DNA of 64,000 nucleotides from Nymphaea colorata (lineage: Eukaryota > Streptophyta > Magnoliopsida > Nymphaeales > Nymphaeaceae). The translations under genes were made by a program, and so were the position numbers. This document shows, piece by piece, positions 22,390-35,345 of the stretch (positions are counted from its first letter, which is position 1; each line of letters starts with the position of its first letter). The stretch is from the NCBI RefSeq assembly GCF_008831285.2, contig NW_022204507.1:248001-312000 (forward strand), written 5' to 3'. The notes under the pieces were generated by a model. It searched no databases, had not been told where the DNA came from, and worked only from the letters and a program-made list of their open reading frames with translations.

Positions 22390-25300
22390 GAGGTTGTTTG
22401 AATGCATTGGAACACCACGGAACGGAATGGACGTGTTCTGTTTAGGCAAAGTCAATGCAAACGTCAGACAGAAAATGATTGAGACACGCAGCACAGAGAA
22501 CAATGGGTATAAAAGGCCAAGGCATTTGAATGCGTTCTGTGGTTTACCACGGAACGGCACCTCAGAACATCTCATTCTCTTCCCCGCAGACTCTCCTCCG
22601 ACCTCGAGCTGCCCTTGCCCTTTCTCTTTCTCTCCTTCTCCTCTCTCTCCGCCCCCGAGCTGCCCTCACCCTTTCTCTTTCTCTCCCTCTCCTTTGTCCT
22701 CCTGCCCACATGTCACAGTCACTGCCTACAGGGTGATGTTCGCCGCCCCACTTGCCACTGTATCTGCACCTCTTGCTGGAAAACACACAGATCACTCGTC
22801 TCTACCCTGCTACTTTTTCCGGACATCAATCACCCTCCCATCAAATTAAGTCAATCATGAGCGACAAGAAACACCATCATCTCCACCGCACTTGCCTCCC
22901 TCACCCAACTTGCCCTTTTCCCAAATCCTCATAGTGGCTCATGCTCTCCTGAGAGTTTTTCCTTAAAAATCAGGTTTCATTTCTTTGCCTCTCATGACTA
23001 GCATCACCTCCTTGGCACTGATTTCCTTCTTTTTATTTTTCTTTGGTTGTGCAGTCCATTGTAGCAAACTGATGACCGGCCATCAAGAAACTATACTTGG
23101 TATGTTGTTCCTTTTCCCTTAAACTCATGAATCATGCCCTTTTTTCTTTCGTTACCATAATTTTTTTTTCAATATTTCTCAATATTGAATAAGTGGATCG
23201 CATATTGTGCATCATTGAGCTAATTACAAAGCCAGACGTTTTATAGGTTTTGACTGTGACAATCATTGGATCCTTGCTTCGACTGCGGTTGCTTAGTCTA
23301 TTTCTAGGCTGATTCAGACTTTCACTAACCAGAGCATATAAGTTTCGTTTAAAGTGTTAAGTGGACCAATTTTTTTCTATCTATAAGCCAGCATTATCGT
23401 GGCCTATATCCCCATTAAACTATGATCAGCAGATTCAGCAATGTGTGTAGTTCATGTAAACACAACAAATAACTACCGGGGTCAATGTAGTTGAAGGAAA
23501 GGTCATATCCATAAATATTGGTGACATTTTCAGGAAAAAGATATGATGTTGTTTGCTGGGGTACCAGTGAGTGTCTGACTGTGGTTCCGCAAAATTTCGC
23601 ATGGTAGCTCTGGTCCTAGTGTAGCTCCCACATTTCATGTGCACCTAATTTTAAGTTGAGCAACATCTCCAACTAAATAGTGCAAGAGCATTACGGATGT
23701 CCTTGTTTTCCTCTGGCAACCAACAGACAATAATCTCTTTGTGTGCTTCATATCGGAGCAAGAAGTGCACATCTTTCAAGTCTGGAAGAACAAATGTTGT
23801 TTAAAAATCTAGTAAAAGGCTCATACACCACTAAGATCTTGTTCATGTGTTCTCTATAGCAGCATCAGTAACAGAATAGAATACAACACTAAATGTTCTT
23901 TTACATTGATGAAGAATTTTGAAGTCCCTCCATTCAAAGCCACTGATAAGTTTGACAACATCCCCACTAATTATGATTTATGACAAAGTTTATGATGCGT
24001 CATCTCTAAGATCCTAGTCCAAGTTCTACCATTTAGAATCTCCTCTAGGATGTGTCTAAAACCAAACCTCCAAATTTAACCTCATTGTTACCCTAATTGC
24101 CAAGTCAAATAAGTCTAGTCCTGTAGACATATAGGGAAATCAAGTCTAATTTCATCCATTGCATATAGTGTCACTTACATATGCCTTGTGAATTGTGTCT
24201 TTTCTTTATTTTTATGCATTTTTATGCATATTCATGTGCTGGGTACTTTACAAAAATACATCCTCTTATATTAAGTCCATAGTGCATCATATAGTATATA
24301 TTAGAATAACGCAATCACTTTTACTAAGTTGTATCTTAGCTTCTAGAAGGATGGAAAATAACAAAACGTGTTTGTTTCTTTAAATTTATTGGTGGAACAA
24401 GGAGTTTTTTGTTATTTAAAAACTACGGTTGACTTTCAGGATAGAGTTCCTCATGAATGTATTATTGGAGAAAGTTGTTTTTTTTATTTTACTAAAATAT
24501 GAGGCTGACATGCATTCACTATTGACATAAGAAAACAAAAGAGCAAAAGGTACATTTTTTTGTTTGATAATAAGAAACCCAATTTTTTGTCATACGAAGC
24601 CTCTATGTAGTCAACTGTTGAATAAATTTTTATGGAGTTTGATCATCAAGTAGCTTGACTGGGTTGTCCACAGAGCCTTGTTTGGACTCAATATCATGTG
24701 ACTTGCAAAGAAGAACATCACATGTTTTGAGTGAATGTTGTACACAATTTTGTTTTCTCATGATATTTCCCATTTCTGCAAATATTTCATCATTTGATCT
24801 TCCTTCTTGTCCTTTATCATCTATTACAATACATGAACAGTTATGAGTAGCTTTGGCTTGTTATATTATCATTGTATATTTGTTTATTCGCACAGCAAGT
24901 CAATTGTTTGAACTTATTTCATGTAAATAAATTGCTTGATCTTCTTGTACTTCTACTAGTTAAAATTAGATGAGTACCCACCATGACAAACTACAGTGAG
25001 ATGAAGATCAAGTGTAATTTTTATTTGATATGAAGTTAGAGCAAGCTAAGATTCTTGGAATGCAGACATTAGAGTTTAATGTGTCTGGATCTAGGTAAAT
25101 TGAGACCAAAGAAGAATTGTACAACTATAGACACTTATCTTTGCACACTACTGTGGAGAGAGTGCTTGGTTTGCTAAAGGTAAGGCTTATGATTTGAAGA
25201 ATCATGTGTCATATCCAATATCCACTCAAGTTAAAATTATACAAGCAGTATGTGTTCATCATAATTTTATAATCAACCACAATCCAAATGTTGAACAATT

Positions 25301-26163
25301 TTCTTCTCATGATACAAATGATAGTGAAGTGAAATTGTAAATGATAATGAAAATGTTGAACAAACACAAATACGTGATAGCAACAATGAACTTTGTGAGT
25401 AAATTACTTCAACAATGTGGAATGATTATGTTTCAAGGAAGATACTCATTGTCTAACATTCTTATTATATTATATGTCATTGTTTTAATTATACTTGAAT
25501 ATTTTAATGCTTTATGGTGATAATCTAATTATTTGTTTTTTGCAATGTCGGAACTAGACGGTGATGCCTCTTCTAAAGTATTACATGGTTTTGATGAGAA
25601 GAGTAGTGTGTAGGATAGAAGGGTAGTTATCTTCTGAGTTGTCATAATTATTTTTATATTATGGCTTACAACAATAGAACATTTTAGACTATTTGTATTT
25701 TGTAGTTTTACTTGATACTGATGGCTATATAGACGTTTGAACATTTAACGGTAATGACGTTTTCGTTAGATATATGAATCTATTGAAAGAGTTGATTTCG
25801 TTATAATATCATGGATCATGTTATGAAATGTATTGATTTGCATATAAGATATAATGAATTTTATACTTGTTTTGATATAACATGTTCAAACAGATAGTTC
25901 AAACAGAATATAAACAAACACCAGACAAGACAAACAGAACTGGCCATGGAAGATACAAACATCAAACAAAATGAATAGATTGGACAAAACAGAAACAAAC
26001 GTCAGACAGGACGGGCAGAACAGATGGAACAGACATAGTGTTCTGTTCCTAAAATCATCAAGCGCTGGACAATGAACATTATTGTCAGTGAAGGCAAGAC
26101 AGTACTGTGATGGACATGACATTCTGTCTGTCATGTCCCAATGAACAGCAATCAAACGACCTC
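22390..26163 (+). mobile_element. PIF/Harbinger DNA transposon, 3.8 kb, decayed
   Basis: The left end is GAGGTTGTTTGAATGC and the right end, reverse-complemented, is GAGGTCGTTTGATTGC: 14 of 16 bases agree. Both sides are flanked by TAA (22387-22389 and 26164-26166), the TWA target duplication of PIF/Harbinger. CAAACGTCAGACAG occurs near both ends. A transposase remnant (25108-25330) confirms the class. The 22570-22730 region is a CT-rich tract; its open frames run across the TIR or are repeat translations. About 24000-25100 has no recognised domain, and the second (Myb-like) ORF of the family was not found. Confidence 0.8.
25108..25338 (+). pseudogene. PIF/Harbinger transposase C-terminal remnant (DDE_Tnp_4 type)
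   Basis: The frame from 25108 reads ELYNYRHLSLHTTVERVLGL then LKVRL, equivalent to the family motif E(L/Y)FN.RHSSLR..(I/V)ER.FGVLK.RF. The catalytic-region Glu of VER is present. After a one-base frameshift it continues SYPISTQVKIIQAVCVHHNF then IINHNPN, matching the family C-terminal PYPI.TQV.IV.ACC.LHNFI. The upstream DDE core, including the conserved DAGY-type segment, was not recognised. The protein is inactive. Confidence 0.75.
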
Positions 26164-26166
26164 TAA

Positions 26167-28590
26167 GGGAAGTGTGCCTAGAAGGTGAAGGCCTTGCTCC
26201 CCTTCTTTATGTAGGAGCTAAACTCTATTTTGCTAATGCTTGAAAGTACCGCTCCCAAAGGTTGTGACATCTTGAGCATCCTCCCTGAAAGTATGCTTTT
26301 TATTTAGCATAAATTGTTAAAACCATTAGCTATTATTTACCACTTTTTCCCGTTTCATGTACATCTACGGTCCAATAATTTTTTTTTTGTTCTTTGTCAA
26401 TAAATAGTTGTGGTCCTACCCTCAACATGCTTGCATTGGATGGATGATTCATATGGTGCATGTACACTTTTATAATGACCATTACCTCTGCAAGGATTTC
26501 TTAAACTATGAGTCAAAGTTAACAATAATGAAGTAAAAGTGAATATGCTTATGAGCCTACAGCACATTCTATGAAAAGATTGTGCTCCCTTGTCAAATAG
26601 AGCAATTGTGGGTTGAAATTAATTGATAATATAGTCATAGCACAGTGCAAAGGTGGTTTCAATGATTGCCTTTACTGGATCCACCACAGTGGAGGATTCA
26701 CATATATGCACCGACTATTGCCTAAATGGTTCGTCGTTCATGCTAATTACTCCATAAAACTCATAGGTGTTTGCATGCAACGAAGGGAAAGAATCACATG
26801 GCTTCAAGTAAATGGGAGGCAAAATGTGTGATTCCTAAGCATGTTAAGATGGACGAAGAAGACAAAATTACATTCACTAAAACTATAATTTTGTTCGGCT
26901 CCAACTACCTTATGGATTTCTGAATTTTATTCAAAAATCATGGAGTAATTATCAACCGCACAGGGATTAATTAATGGAAAAGTCGGTTCTCGTGCATATT
27001 ATTGGCCACGGCCATGAGAGACACTTTACTCCAGTACTACTTTATTGTTTATTATTATTTCACGCTTTAATAAAAAAAATAGAAGTCACAATTTTGGAAA
27101 AGCGGATCAGTGGACGTGTATACCAGGGTCTGGTATTTTATATGTGGTTTTCATACTAGGATGACTATTTTTACTCAAAATCTATTTCATTACTTTTGCC
27201 TTTGATGTAAACTTAAATTTTAATTGCACTGGATAATTACAAATACTGTTTAGCTTGTTAAGACAAAATAAAACAATTCTCTATTCCATTTTTGTATACT
27301 AAAGATAACAATTCGGCAAAGAAGTTTTAAGGGTATAGTCACTGAATGGTGACTCTAACTTTTCTTTGAAATATGGGGACATCAAATTTGGGCTGTTCGA
27401 TTTTAAATGGGATCGGATGGCCCAGATACCCCATCTCTTCTTCCCTCCCTCTCTCTTCCCATGAACTCCTTTCTCACTGATCATAAGTTGAGGCAACACT
27501 GGCCCGGTGGGCCTGATGGTGATTGTAAGGAGGTTCCCCATACCTCTTCTCATCGTGGGTTGAGGAAGTAGAGGGTGCCATGGTTGGAGATGGTATGCAG
27601 TTCACATTTCAAAAATCAGTTCTATGCAGTCGAGTCATAAGGATCATAAGTTTAAGCTGTATAATTTTCTCCATGTGCCTGACATTAAGCAATTTTGAAT
27701 TTTACAAATCTAGCTTTTGTATGAAGAATGAGAGGGAAAAGATGCTAGTGACAGGTACATGTAAAACAAATTAATAATACTTGACACCTAGTAGTTAAAC
27801 CACTTGTTAATGACTCGTTTGGCTAATTAAAAAGGGGGACATGCTTGATCGAATTTCCAACCTGTTGTGCTGATCCAACTATATCGTTTGTGCCGTCATG
27901 ATTTCCAGCTCACCGCTGCACCTCAAAAATGAAAATATCTTGTATTTTTCTTGTTGATATGTCAATTGCAACTGGTTGCTCTTTGGAACAAGTTAGTGTT
28001 TGTATACGCAGTTGTCCACATAGTTGCACAAAATTTATTCATATGATTATTTATTTATATGTTCATTTTCTTTAACCATTTGTTTATTTTTGGTTTGGCA
28101 GGAGGTAAACAACCTATGACCTAGAAAGATGCCCTAAAGTTCCTTGACCTCCTTGCTTAGGTTGGGTCGGGGCTTGGGTAGGTGGTGGACCACTTTCCCT
28201 TTTTTTTTAGGCTCAATGGAGTAATACCTACAGGAATTGTATCACCGATATACCATCAAAGTACTCATCTGCAGGCCGAACCATCAATGCAATACCTTTT
28301 GAAACCATAACCATCAATTTATTTATGTATTTAATTTACTGAAAATTTTAGAAGAAAATCACTGGCACTACGGTAGAAGCATCAATATTCTCAAAGACAT
28401 TGAGGCTTTTATTGATAACACTACTGGTGGGTTCTATATTGGTGTGCTTGCTTAGCGTGCCCATCACAAACTTATAATTGGTCAGCGCTACTCGTACGCC
28501 TCAGCATGCCAAGTTTGTTATGCCAAACAATATATTTGCAGAGATGCTTGTCTCCAGAAATTACACACACAGGAGTGGCGTATAAACGAG
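26167..28590. other. Unclassified intergenic stretch
   Basis: It directly continues the host sequence interrupted by the Harbinger element. Short open frames up to about 84 codons show no recognisable domain. No repeat ends were found. Confidence 0.4.
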
Positions 28591-28599
28591 CTCCATATT

Positions 28600-29262
28600 T
28601 GAAACCGATTTACGTGCACCACCCTAGCATAAGCTCATAGCGTAAACAAGTACTTTTACTTTCATGCCCAAGGTAGACAAGAATGTGTGTGAGATAACAA
28701 ATAAGTAGGAAATAACAAATAAGTACGAGATAATGTTTTTGAGATAACAAAAGATTTATGAAATAATGAGATAACGAACGAACAGATGTATGAGATAACG
28801 TCAGACATAAGTGTAAGATAACGCTAATGAGATAACAAAAAATTAATGAGATAATGAAATAAAGTATAGATGCATGAGATAACACTAAACATAAGTATGA
28901 GATAATGTTTATTAGATAATAAAATATTTATAAGATAATGAGATATCAGGCAGATGTATGAGATAACACTAAACATAAGTATGAGAACATGTTTATAAAA
29001 TAATAAAATCTTTATGAGATAGTGAGATAATGCTATAAGCGAGACAAAAAAATGAAAATGCTTTTTGACTGCGTAAAGGGATATATTGGTCAAAATGATA
29101 TGCTGACAAATTTTAGCTTTATCTAATCTGCAATTTTTTTTTATAGTTTTAGTTTTTATGCCTACTAAAAGCTTCTTTTTGTAACAATCAATTTTTTTTT
29201 TGTCATTCTTAAAATGACTTATAAATTAAATACATGGATGTAAGGTATATAATGAGGTTTAT
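28600..29262 (-). mobile_element. Foldback-like element E3 with GAGATAA array
   Basis: It has the same orientation as E2. The array (28690-29035) has units of GTATGAGATAACA/ATGAGATAATG. It ends with GAGATAATGCTATAAGCGAGA and then ATATATTGGTCAAAATGATATG, matching 10258-10350 and the reverse complement of 1255-1340. The E-family right end is poorly preserved (only TTTTACTTTCATG near 28656). Minus-strand frames across it are array translations. Confidence 0.55.
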
Positions 29263-30165
29263 ATTTTCATTTAGTCAGTTCTTTCTTTCTCTTTTCTCCC
29301 GAAGTAAAGTAATCTCTCATTCACCGTCCTCGAAACACGGCTTGGTTGTTTGTTTCTTGTGTTTGCCATCTAGGCAAGGGCGGTGTTAGCAGATCGGTGG
29401 ATGTAGAGGGGACTCAGGTCTTTGAAGCTCAGATATTTGAAGGTATGTATGCTTCCCGGCTACTTATTTATCCACACAATTTCTTTCCCATATATCCATG
29501 AATCAGCAATCTGAGACTCCTTCCCCTCCATTAATTTCACCCCAAGTAACAAGAAGTTTGACAGTTGCTGGTTCGAGATACATAAAATTAAGTTGGCCAC
29601 AATTTGCAGAGGATGCAGTTTGGTGGCAAAAGGGGGTGGCGGTCCGGCGCCAGCCATGTAGCCACCCACTCTGTTAGCTTATTCCTTTACCAGCTCTTGC
29701 ATCTTATGCTATACATGCACTCAGTTGCTACTAGCTAGATCTCCTTTACCTCTTGAAATTAGGAAATAATTCTTTGTAGCCTGAAAATAAGTCTGCATGA
29801 TAGAGGAAGAGAAATCGCGACAGAAGGCCTTCCCATGGCAAACACCGCAAGGCCAAGATGGCCCTCAAAAAGGGAAAGGAAAAACATAAAAGGTCAATCG
29901 TCTTCCCGGTTCGTATATAAATGTTCATGTCCTGAGTTTCATTTTCGGTCGTACCCTGTCATGCAGCTAGTGGAATCTTCTTTTCATGCCAATTTGACTG
30001 CTGTTCACCAAGTGGTCATTCCCCAAAGATATATATAGGGATGTGATATCTGATCGTTTGATGGACATGTAGACAAAATGAAGATGGTTAATCCATGGAC
30101 AACGTTGCTGATCATCATCAAAAGAAAAGGAAGAGCCAGGTAAATTTCCTTTTAAATTAACTCTG
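29263..30165 (+). repeat. Third partial copy of block alpha
   Basis: From TTTTCATTTAGTCAGTTC onward it matches 7440-8240 and 32250-32995, including TTGCTGGTTCGAGATA, GTAGCCACCCA and the conserved TATATAAATGTTCATG. Similarity stops at TTAAATTAACTCTG, where an LTR-like sequence begins. The three copies share a non-coding backbone and differ by deletions: this one lacks the AACATGTCC segment. Confidence 0.7.
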
Positions 30166-30710
30166 TGTTATAGGTGTTTTCCCCCAAAAAGAATGCTTAA
30201 GAAGACAAAAACCAGAGAAAAACAACTCTCAATGCTGTCAAAAAAGTTTTCAAACTTCAAGCATGCATATATCCAATAATTACGCAACTAACAACAGCTG
30301 TAGCATCAACATAGCCATCCAAATAAGCTAATTTCATAAGAGGGATTGCATAAGACTGTTGAAAATCGGAATCACTCAGTTGCGAGCACAAAATCGAGTT
30401 TCCAACACCAATATTGCAGCAATATACATCAAAATATATGCTAGATAATGCAGAAAACAAGAGACACCAATTTACGTGGGAAAACCCCTAATAATGGGGT
30501 AAAAAACCATGGGCAAGAGAGATATATATATATTTCAAAGAGACAATACAACCACATCAATATGTGTTGTTTTTCCTGCAGAGAATAGCATAAATTATTC
30601 TCAATAATGAATGCACAAGAAAACTACAAGAAAAGAAATCACTGTATGTTCTTCTTGCTTCCATGATAGACGCTGGACACATAATCAAGCATCGTGTTTT
30701 TCAATTTAAA
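30166..30710 (-). mobile_element. LTR-like fragment, minus orientation
   Basis: Read on the minus strand, 30473-30512 gives GCCCATGGTTTTTTACCCC, a short loop, then AGGGGTTTTCCCACGTAAA. This is the conserved hairpin found in the R/U5 part of many plant Copia LTRs, and a forward example lies at 48978-49013. The sequence interrupts block alpha copy 3. The outer limits are uncertain because TG/CA ends and a target duplication could not be fixed. The 67-codon minus-strand frame inside it has no recognised homology. Confidence 0.4.
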
Positions 30711-30794
30711 AAAGAAGGCTAATGCCGAGGCAAAAATGCCTCTAGCTAGCATGTTGTATCTCACTGCCAAGGTATAGGAGAGAACGGGGCATCA

Positions 30795-31740
30795 TTTGGT
30801 TGAAAAAAGCAGCACTCTTTTCAGTTTTCCCTCATAATGAACTTATTTTTTGTAAAATGAATGTTTGAGAGCCGGGAAACTTGGTTTGGAATATCATCCA
30901 ATCTAATTATTTGATTGGGGAATCTAAAAAAGTTAAAATCAAACACGACCAATTTTCCCCACTCAAGTATATTTTTTTGCTAGTGGTGAAATCTGGAGGG
31001 TCTGCGGTTCATCCCTTTATAATGTGATAATCAAAGATGAGGTAGCAATACATGCTCTACTTTACGAGCTACGTAGGGTTAGCAAAACCCCCAACGGGCT
31101 AAACTGAAGAGATGTGTATTACCTAGGTATTGAAGACCTGAGCTTTAGAGGTCATGCGTCTAAAGGTGACAGACATTTATGTTACAAAATATGAAGGAAA
31201 AATTAAATTTTCGGACAAAAAATGATATATCAAGGTCTTGTTTTTTAGAAAGTCAACTAAGTGCATACGTGCAACAAAACATGAATTAATAATTCATTGC
31301 TAAGTTCAATTGAGAAAATAATTTACACAGTACTTTCTCTATCACAGAGGTTCATACTGAAAGTTCATATATTGATAATGGGGTCCACCCACTAACGTAC
31401 GCTCCTTATGTACATAGGGTGGTGTAGAGAGCTTGCTCTCCATTTCTATTTCTATGTTGAATAATTCTTCGACTCAAATAGGCTCCAATTGGCAGTCTGA
31501 TACGTGACCCTTACATAGGATATAGGGTGGCCCTAGCTGCCAAATTGACTGCCCTCTTATTGGCCCAAAAAAGTTCTGAACTGAGTATCATCGCCCCAAC
31601 AACCATGATATATATATATATATATATTTGTCCCTCGTTTCCTTTTATTTTTCATTTAGTCAGCTCTCTATCTCAATCATTTACTCTCTTCGTGTCTTCC
31701 AAGTCTCTCACTTTCTCTCAACAAAATTGAACATGTATAC

Positions 31741-31781
<41 letters not shown>

Positions 31782-33165
31782 TAAATAGTTGGTTGCCAGT
31801 TGCTGGTTCGAGATATACATAAAAGTTGCCACCATCATTGTGGGTTTTGAAGCTACGACCGTGATAACGTTCGACTGCTGTGATAAAACACGAATATTTT
31901 GGCAAAAGACTTAACCAAAAGCAGCGATATAAAATTTTGATATTAAATAAACAGGAAGTTTATGTGAACGTTGACATGATTTCACTGGAAGTTTAATGCT
32001 GCTAATAAAGAGTAATATTGTTTACGCAACCTTAGTTTAAATGACAAGGAAGTTGGTGTATATATATATATATATGTATATATGACAATTCAATCCTATT
32101 GAATGTGGAACATTTTCTCAGATGACTAAAATTTTCACAAAAATATCAGAAAAAAAGGTGTCATTATATTGACGTTGCTGCTAGTTTATGAAGTAATGAC
32201 GGTCTATATAGGGTGGCTCTAGCAGCGATGCTTGTTTTTTCTTTAACATATTTTCATTAAGTCAGACATCTCTCTCTCTCTCTCTCTAAAAAAAATTGAA
32301 CATGTCCGCTTTGTTGCTTCACGTACACTCTACGGCCTGGTTGTGTTTGCCGTCAAGGGAGGGGCGCAGATCGGTCGGTGCAAAACAAGGGGAAATTTCT
32401 GAAACTCGGCCCTTTGAAGGTCAGATATTTGAAGGTACGCTTCCCAGCCAGAGATCCACACGGTTTCTTTCCCAAATATACATGAATCGGTAATCTGTAG
32501 AAGGTTGCCAGCTGCTGGTTCTGTCGTTTCCAGTATTCCAGAGGGCACCCACCCACCCAGCTGGCTCTTTCTTTTGCCAGTTCATGCATCTTCTTATGAT
32601 CTACAGACACTCATCTGCTACTCTCCTCCGTTGGCGCTCAAAATTAGGAAAGAATTATTTATAACCTGAAAATTAGTCTTTAGCATAGAGGAAGAGAAAT
32701 CCCAACAGGAGGCCTTCCGCCAAGATGGCCCTCAAAAAGGGAAAGGAAAAAACAAAAAAGGTCGATTGTCTTCTCAGTTAATATATAAATGTGCATCTCC
32801 CGAGTTTCATTTTCAGTCGTTTCCTGGCATGCAGCTAGCGGAATTTTCTTTGCATGCCAATTCGACTGCTGGCCACCAAATGGGCTTTTCCCCAAAGGCA
32901 TACATAAGGCTGTTAATTCTTGGACAACGTTGCTGATCATCATCAAAATCAAAAGGGAAAGGAAGGGCCAGGTAAATTTTCATTTAAATTAACTCTGCAT
33001 TCCTTTAGTGCTCGAGTCAACTCGAGCTCCACTCAAGCTCTCAAGTTTAGATTTATGCTCTACTATAGCTAGGTACCCCATATAGTTTTTCATTTAATAT
33101 TACCCTGTATAGCTTTCCATGTATTTTTTGCATCTAAATAGGCACCTCTTGACGAAAATAACGAG
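30795..33165 (+). repeat. Segmental duplication block alpha, copy 2
   Basis: It is collinear with 5100-8350. It starts with AAAAGCAGCACTCTTTTCAG and carries (TA)n at about 31609-31628 and 31738-31761 followed by (GA)n. It then has the motif TGCTGGTTCGAGATATACAT and the TATATAAATGTGCATC segment. It ends around AAATAGGCACCTCTT. Relative to copy 1 it lacks about 830 bases (5410-6250) and the large TA expansion. No coding domain. Confidence 0.75.
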
Positions 33166-34056
33166 AATATACATTATATCCTAAGGTTTGCTGGTTCAGG
33201 CTGTAACACGCAAGGCATGCCTTCTATCCTACTAGTGCTGAATTTACTTCCAATCGAAGGAAATTAGGGACCAAAGAACGGGCTTTCACAGATAAATGTC
33301 CATGAAGGAAGGACCCAAATTATAAAGCTTATGAAGCAATGAAAAATGTCTAAGGTGACATGCAAGCAATGGCTTGGCATGTGCAAATTAAAATTGAAAT
33401 TTGGAAACTAATTAAGCCGAGCGCAGTTATAATTTTGTTCCAAGTCAAAAATAGAATTACATATGTTAACTAGTCACTCCGAGATCAAGCTGACATATGC
33501 ACCACTCGAGCAACTTTAACTTTCATTAGTTTGTCAAAATCTAGTTGTTGACTTTTCCTTAGCTGTTTGCCTCCTTCCTTTCAGTCTGAACTTATCAACC
33601 AGAGTTACATACGATGGTTTCAATTCATAAACTAAGTTTGATAATGCCGTATATTTCCTGCCATGTGCAGGTGCCTACAAGTCCTTCCTTTAAAAAACAA
33701 ACATATATATAAACAAATTATCTCTGCCCAATTTAGTGCCTATTAAAAATTAAGTATGATGTTTGTATCAATATATAAATTTGATTTTTTAAATTTCTAA
33801 GTCAGCTGATTCTTTCAGTTGGCCAATAAAAGGTCAATGTTTGGCACCAAAGGTCTTTTTGGTTTTTTTATAAGCTCAAAAAAGTATGTGCTAACCGTGT
33901 TAAAGGTCATATTTGACCTATTTGGTCCGGCTAATCCACCCTTGGCTAGCCAAAATGGCAAAAAGATCCATCCATACTGACCTAGGCATGGCCCAGCCGA
34001 CCAGGGTGGCCAGGATGGCATTCTTGCATCCCTACTTTCTAACCCATGTCACAGCC
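33166..34056. other. Unclassified spacer between blocks alpha and beta, copy 2
   Basis: It has no counterpart in the copy 1 spacer (8350-10861), which instead holds the hAT MITE and E2. No gene or transposon motif was recognised. Confidence 0.4.
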
Positions 34057-34900
34057 TCAGCACTTTAATAGTTCCCATAAAAAAAATAGAAAAAAAAATC
34101 CTTTTTGAAGTCTGCTGTTCAAAATTTCCATCACTGTCGAAAATAAAAGGGGAGAAAGGGGATTCTGCTGCCTTAATCGACATTCACTATACATGAAATC
34201 TTCCTCTCTTCCACTCGACAACATAGAACAAGAAGCATTGCAAAAGCACACCATAATTGTCTCAATCCAAACAGTACTGAAATGACGTTGCTGCAGGAAG
34301 AAAATATCAATTAACTTGTTCATATGGCTTTAACATTGAATATATCATTTTGTGGGTCAACAAAGACAAGGGCAAATGCTTCTATTCATAAGCAAAGCCT
34401 CCTGATTATTCATAATAATTCCTGAAAATTTCTCTCATTCTCAACTTCATGGCATTAATTGGAATAAACTTAAAGATGTTCTAAAGATATCGAAAAATCA
34501 GTAATATGAACAGCATTTCCCTTCCTAGGAATCAATACTATACAATTCCGACAAATAATCCTGACCATCCTCCCTTTTCCAAAAAATCTCTCATGACACA
34601 AGATACCTTAGCCTCCATAATATCCTACAATTGTTGAAAGAAATATTTGGTAATCCATCAGGGCATGGGGCAACATTAGAGTTTGCCTCCAAAATAGCCC
34701 ACTGAATTTTTGCATGTGATAATGGGTTGAAGGAAAAGAATTCTCCTCATCTGAGACACTTTCTCCTTGCAAAAGACTATCTAAAAGCCAACCAGATGAC
34801 AAATCTTTAGAGGAAGAGCTCTTAAAATGTGCAAAGCATGCATCATGAGTTTGATCCAACTTATAGAAGTAAACCTGATCATTCTCACAGAAGAAAGAAT
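34057..34900 (-). pseudogene. LINE (L1-type) reverse transcriptase remnant, copy 2
   Basis: Read downward from 34860: an endonuclease-RT linker (DQTHDACFAHF); LIPRKGNAVHITDF and ISLEHL-like sequence (family LIPKK...DFRPISL.N); a break; then from about 34280 FSTVWIETIMVCFCNASCSM and LRQQNPLSPLLFSTVMEIL. The last matches the family motif LRQGDPLSPLLF, with GD replaced by QN. The YADD catalytic box was not found before the fragment ends near 34060. Stops and frameshifts are present. It extends further 3' than copy 1. Confidence 0.75.
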
Positions 34901-35149
34901 AAAGGGGTGTACAGTTGTAAATTTGTATAGGTTTTCTTTTTCTTTGCCAAAATGTTACCTTTAATAAATTATATAATTAATTATTTTATTTTCTTTCTTT
35001 AGATAAAGGTTAATAGGGTAATTAGTTTGTCTTAAGTTTGTAACAGATTATGCATGTACTGAAAAATTAAAAGAAAAAAAGTAAAAGCACTATTAGGAAT
35101 TGATTTCAACTAAAACTGATAGTCATATACATGACAATATCTAACATCC

Positions 35150-35345
35150 AAGAGACAGCACAGTTGGTTGGGCTGGCGGGCAGACTAACAACATGTCGTT
35201 TATTCAAATCTGGTGGCTGCTACTCCCTGAACAGTACTCTCTGTTTGATGGGTGTATTGTAGGTTTACCTAGATCTTCTAGCAACCTTAGACCCCAAGGA
35301 CAAGCAGGGGGAAGGGGGCCAGCCTTCTTTATGTGGCTTCTACAT
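35150..35345 (+). mobile_element. SINE-like unit, copy 2
   Basis: GCACAGTTGGTTGGGCTGGC (about 35159) and TATTCAAATC (about 35202) sit at A-box/B-box-like spacing, and the body is shared with 11700-11925. Classification is tentative for the same reasons as copy 1. Confidence 0.25.

Noticed and set aside
22376-22849. 157-codon open frame rich in Pro/Ser
   Set aside because: It starts in the host flank and runs across the Harbinger terminal repeat into a CT-rich tract, so it cannot be an ancestral gene.
30257-30460. 67-codon minus-strand frame
   Set aside because: It lies in the U5 or leader side of an LTR-like fragment and has no recognisable domain.
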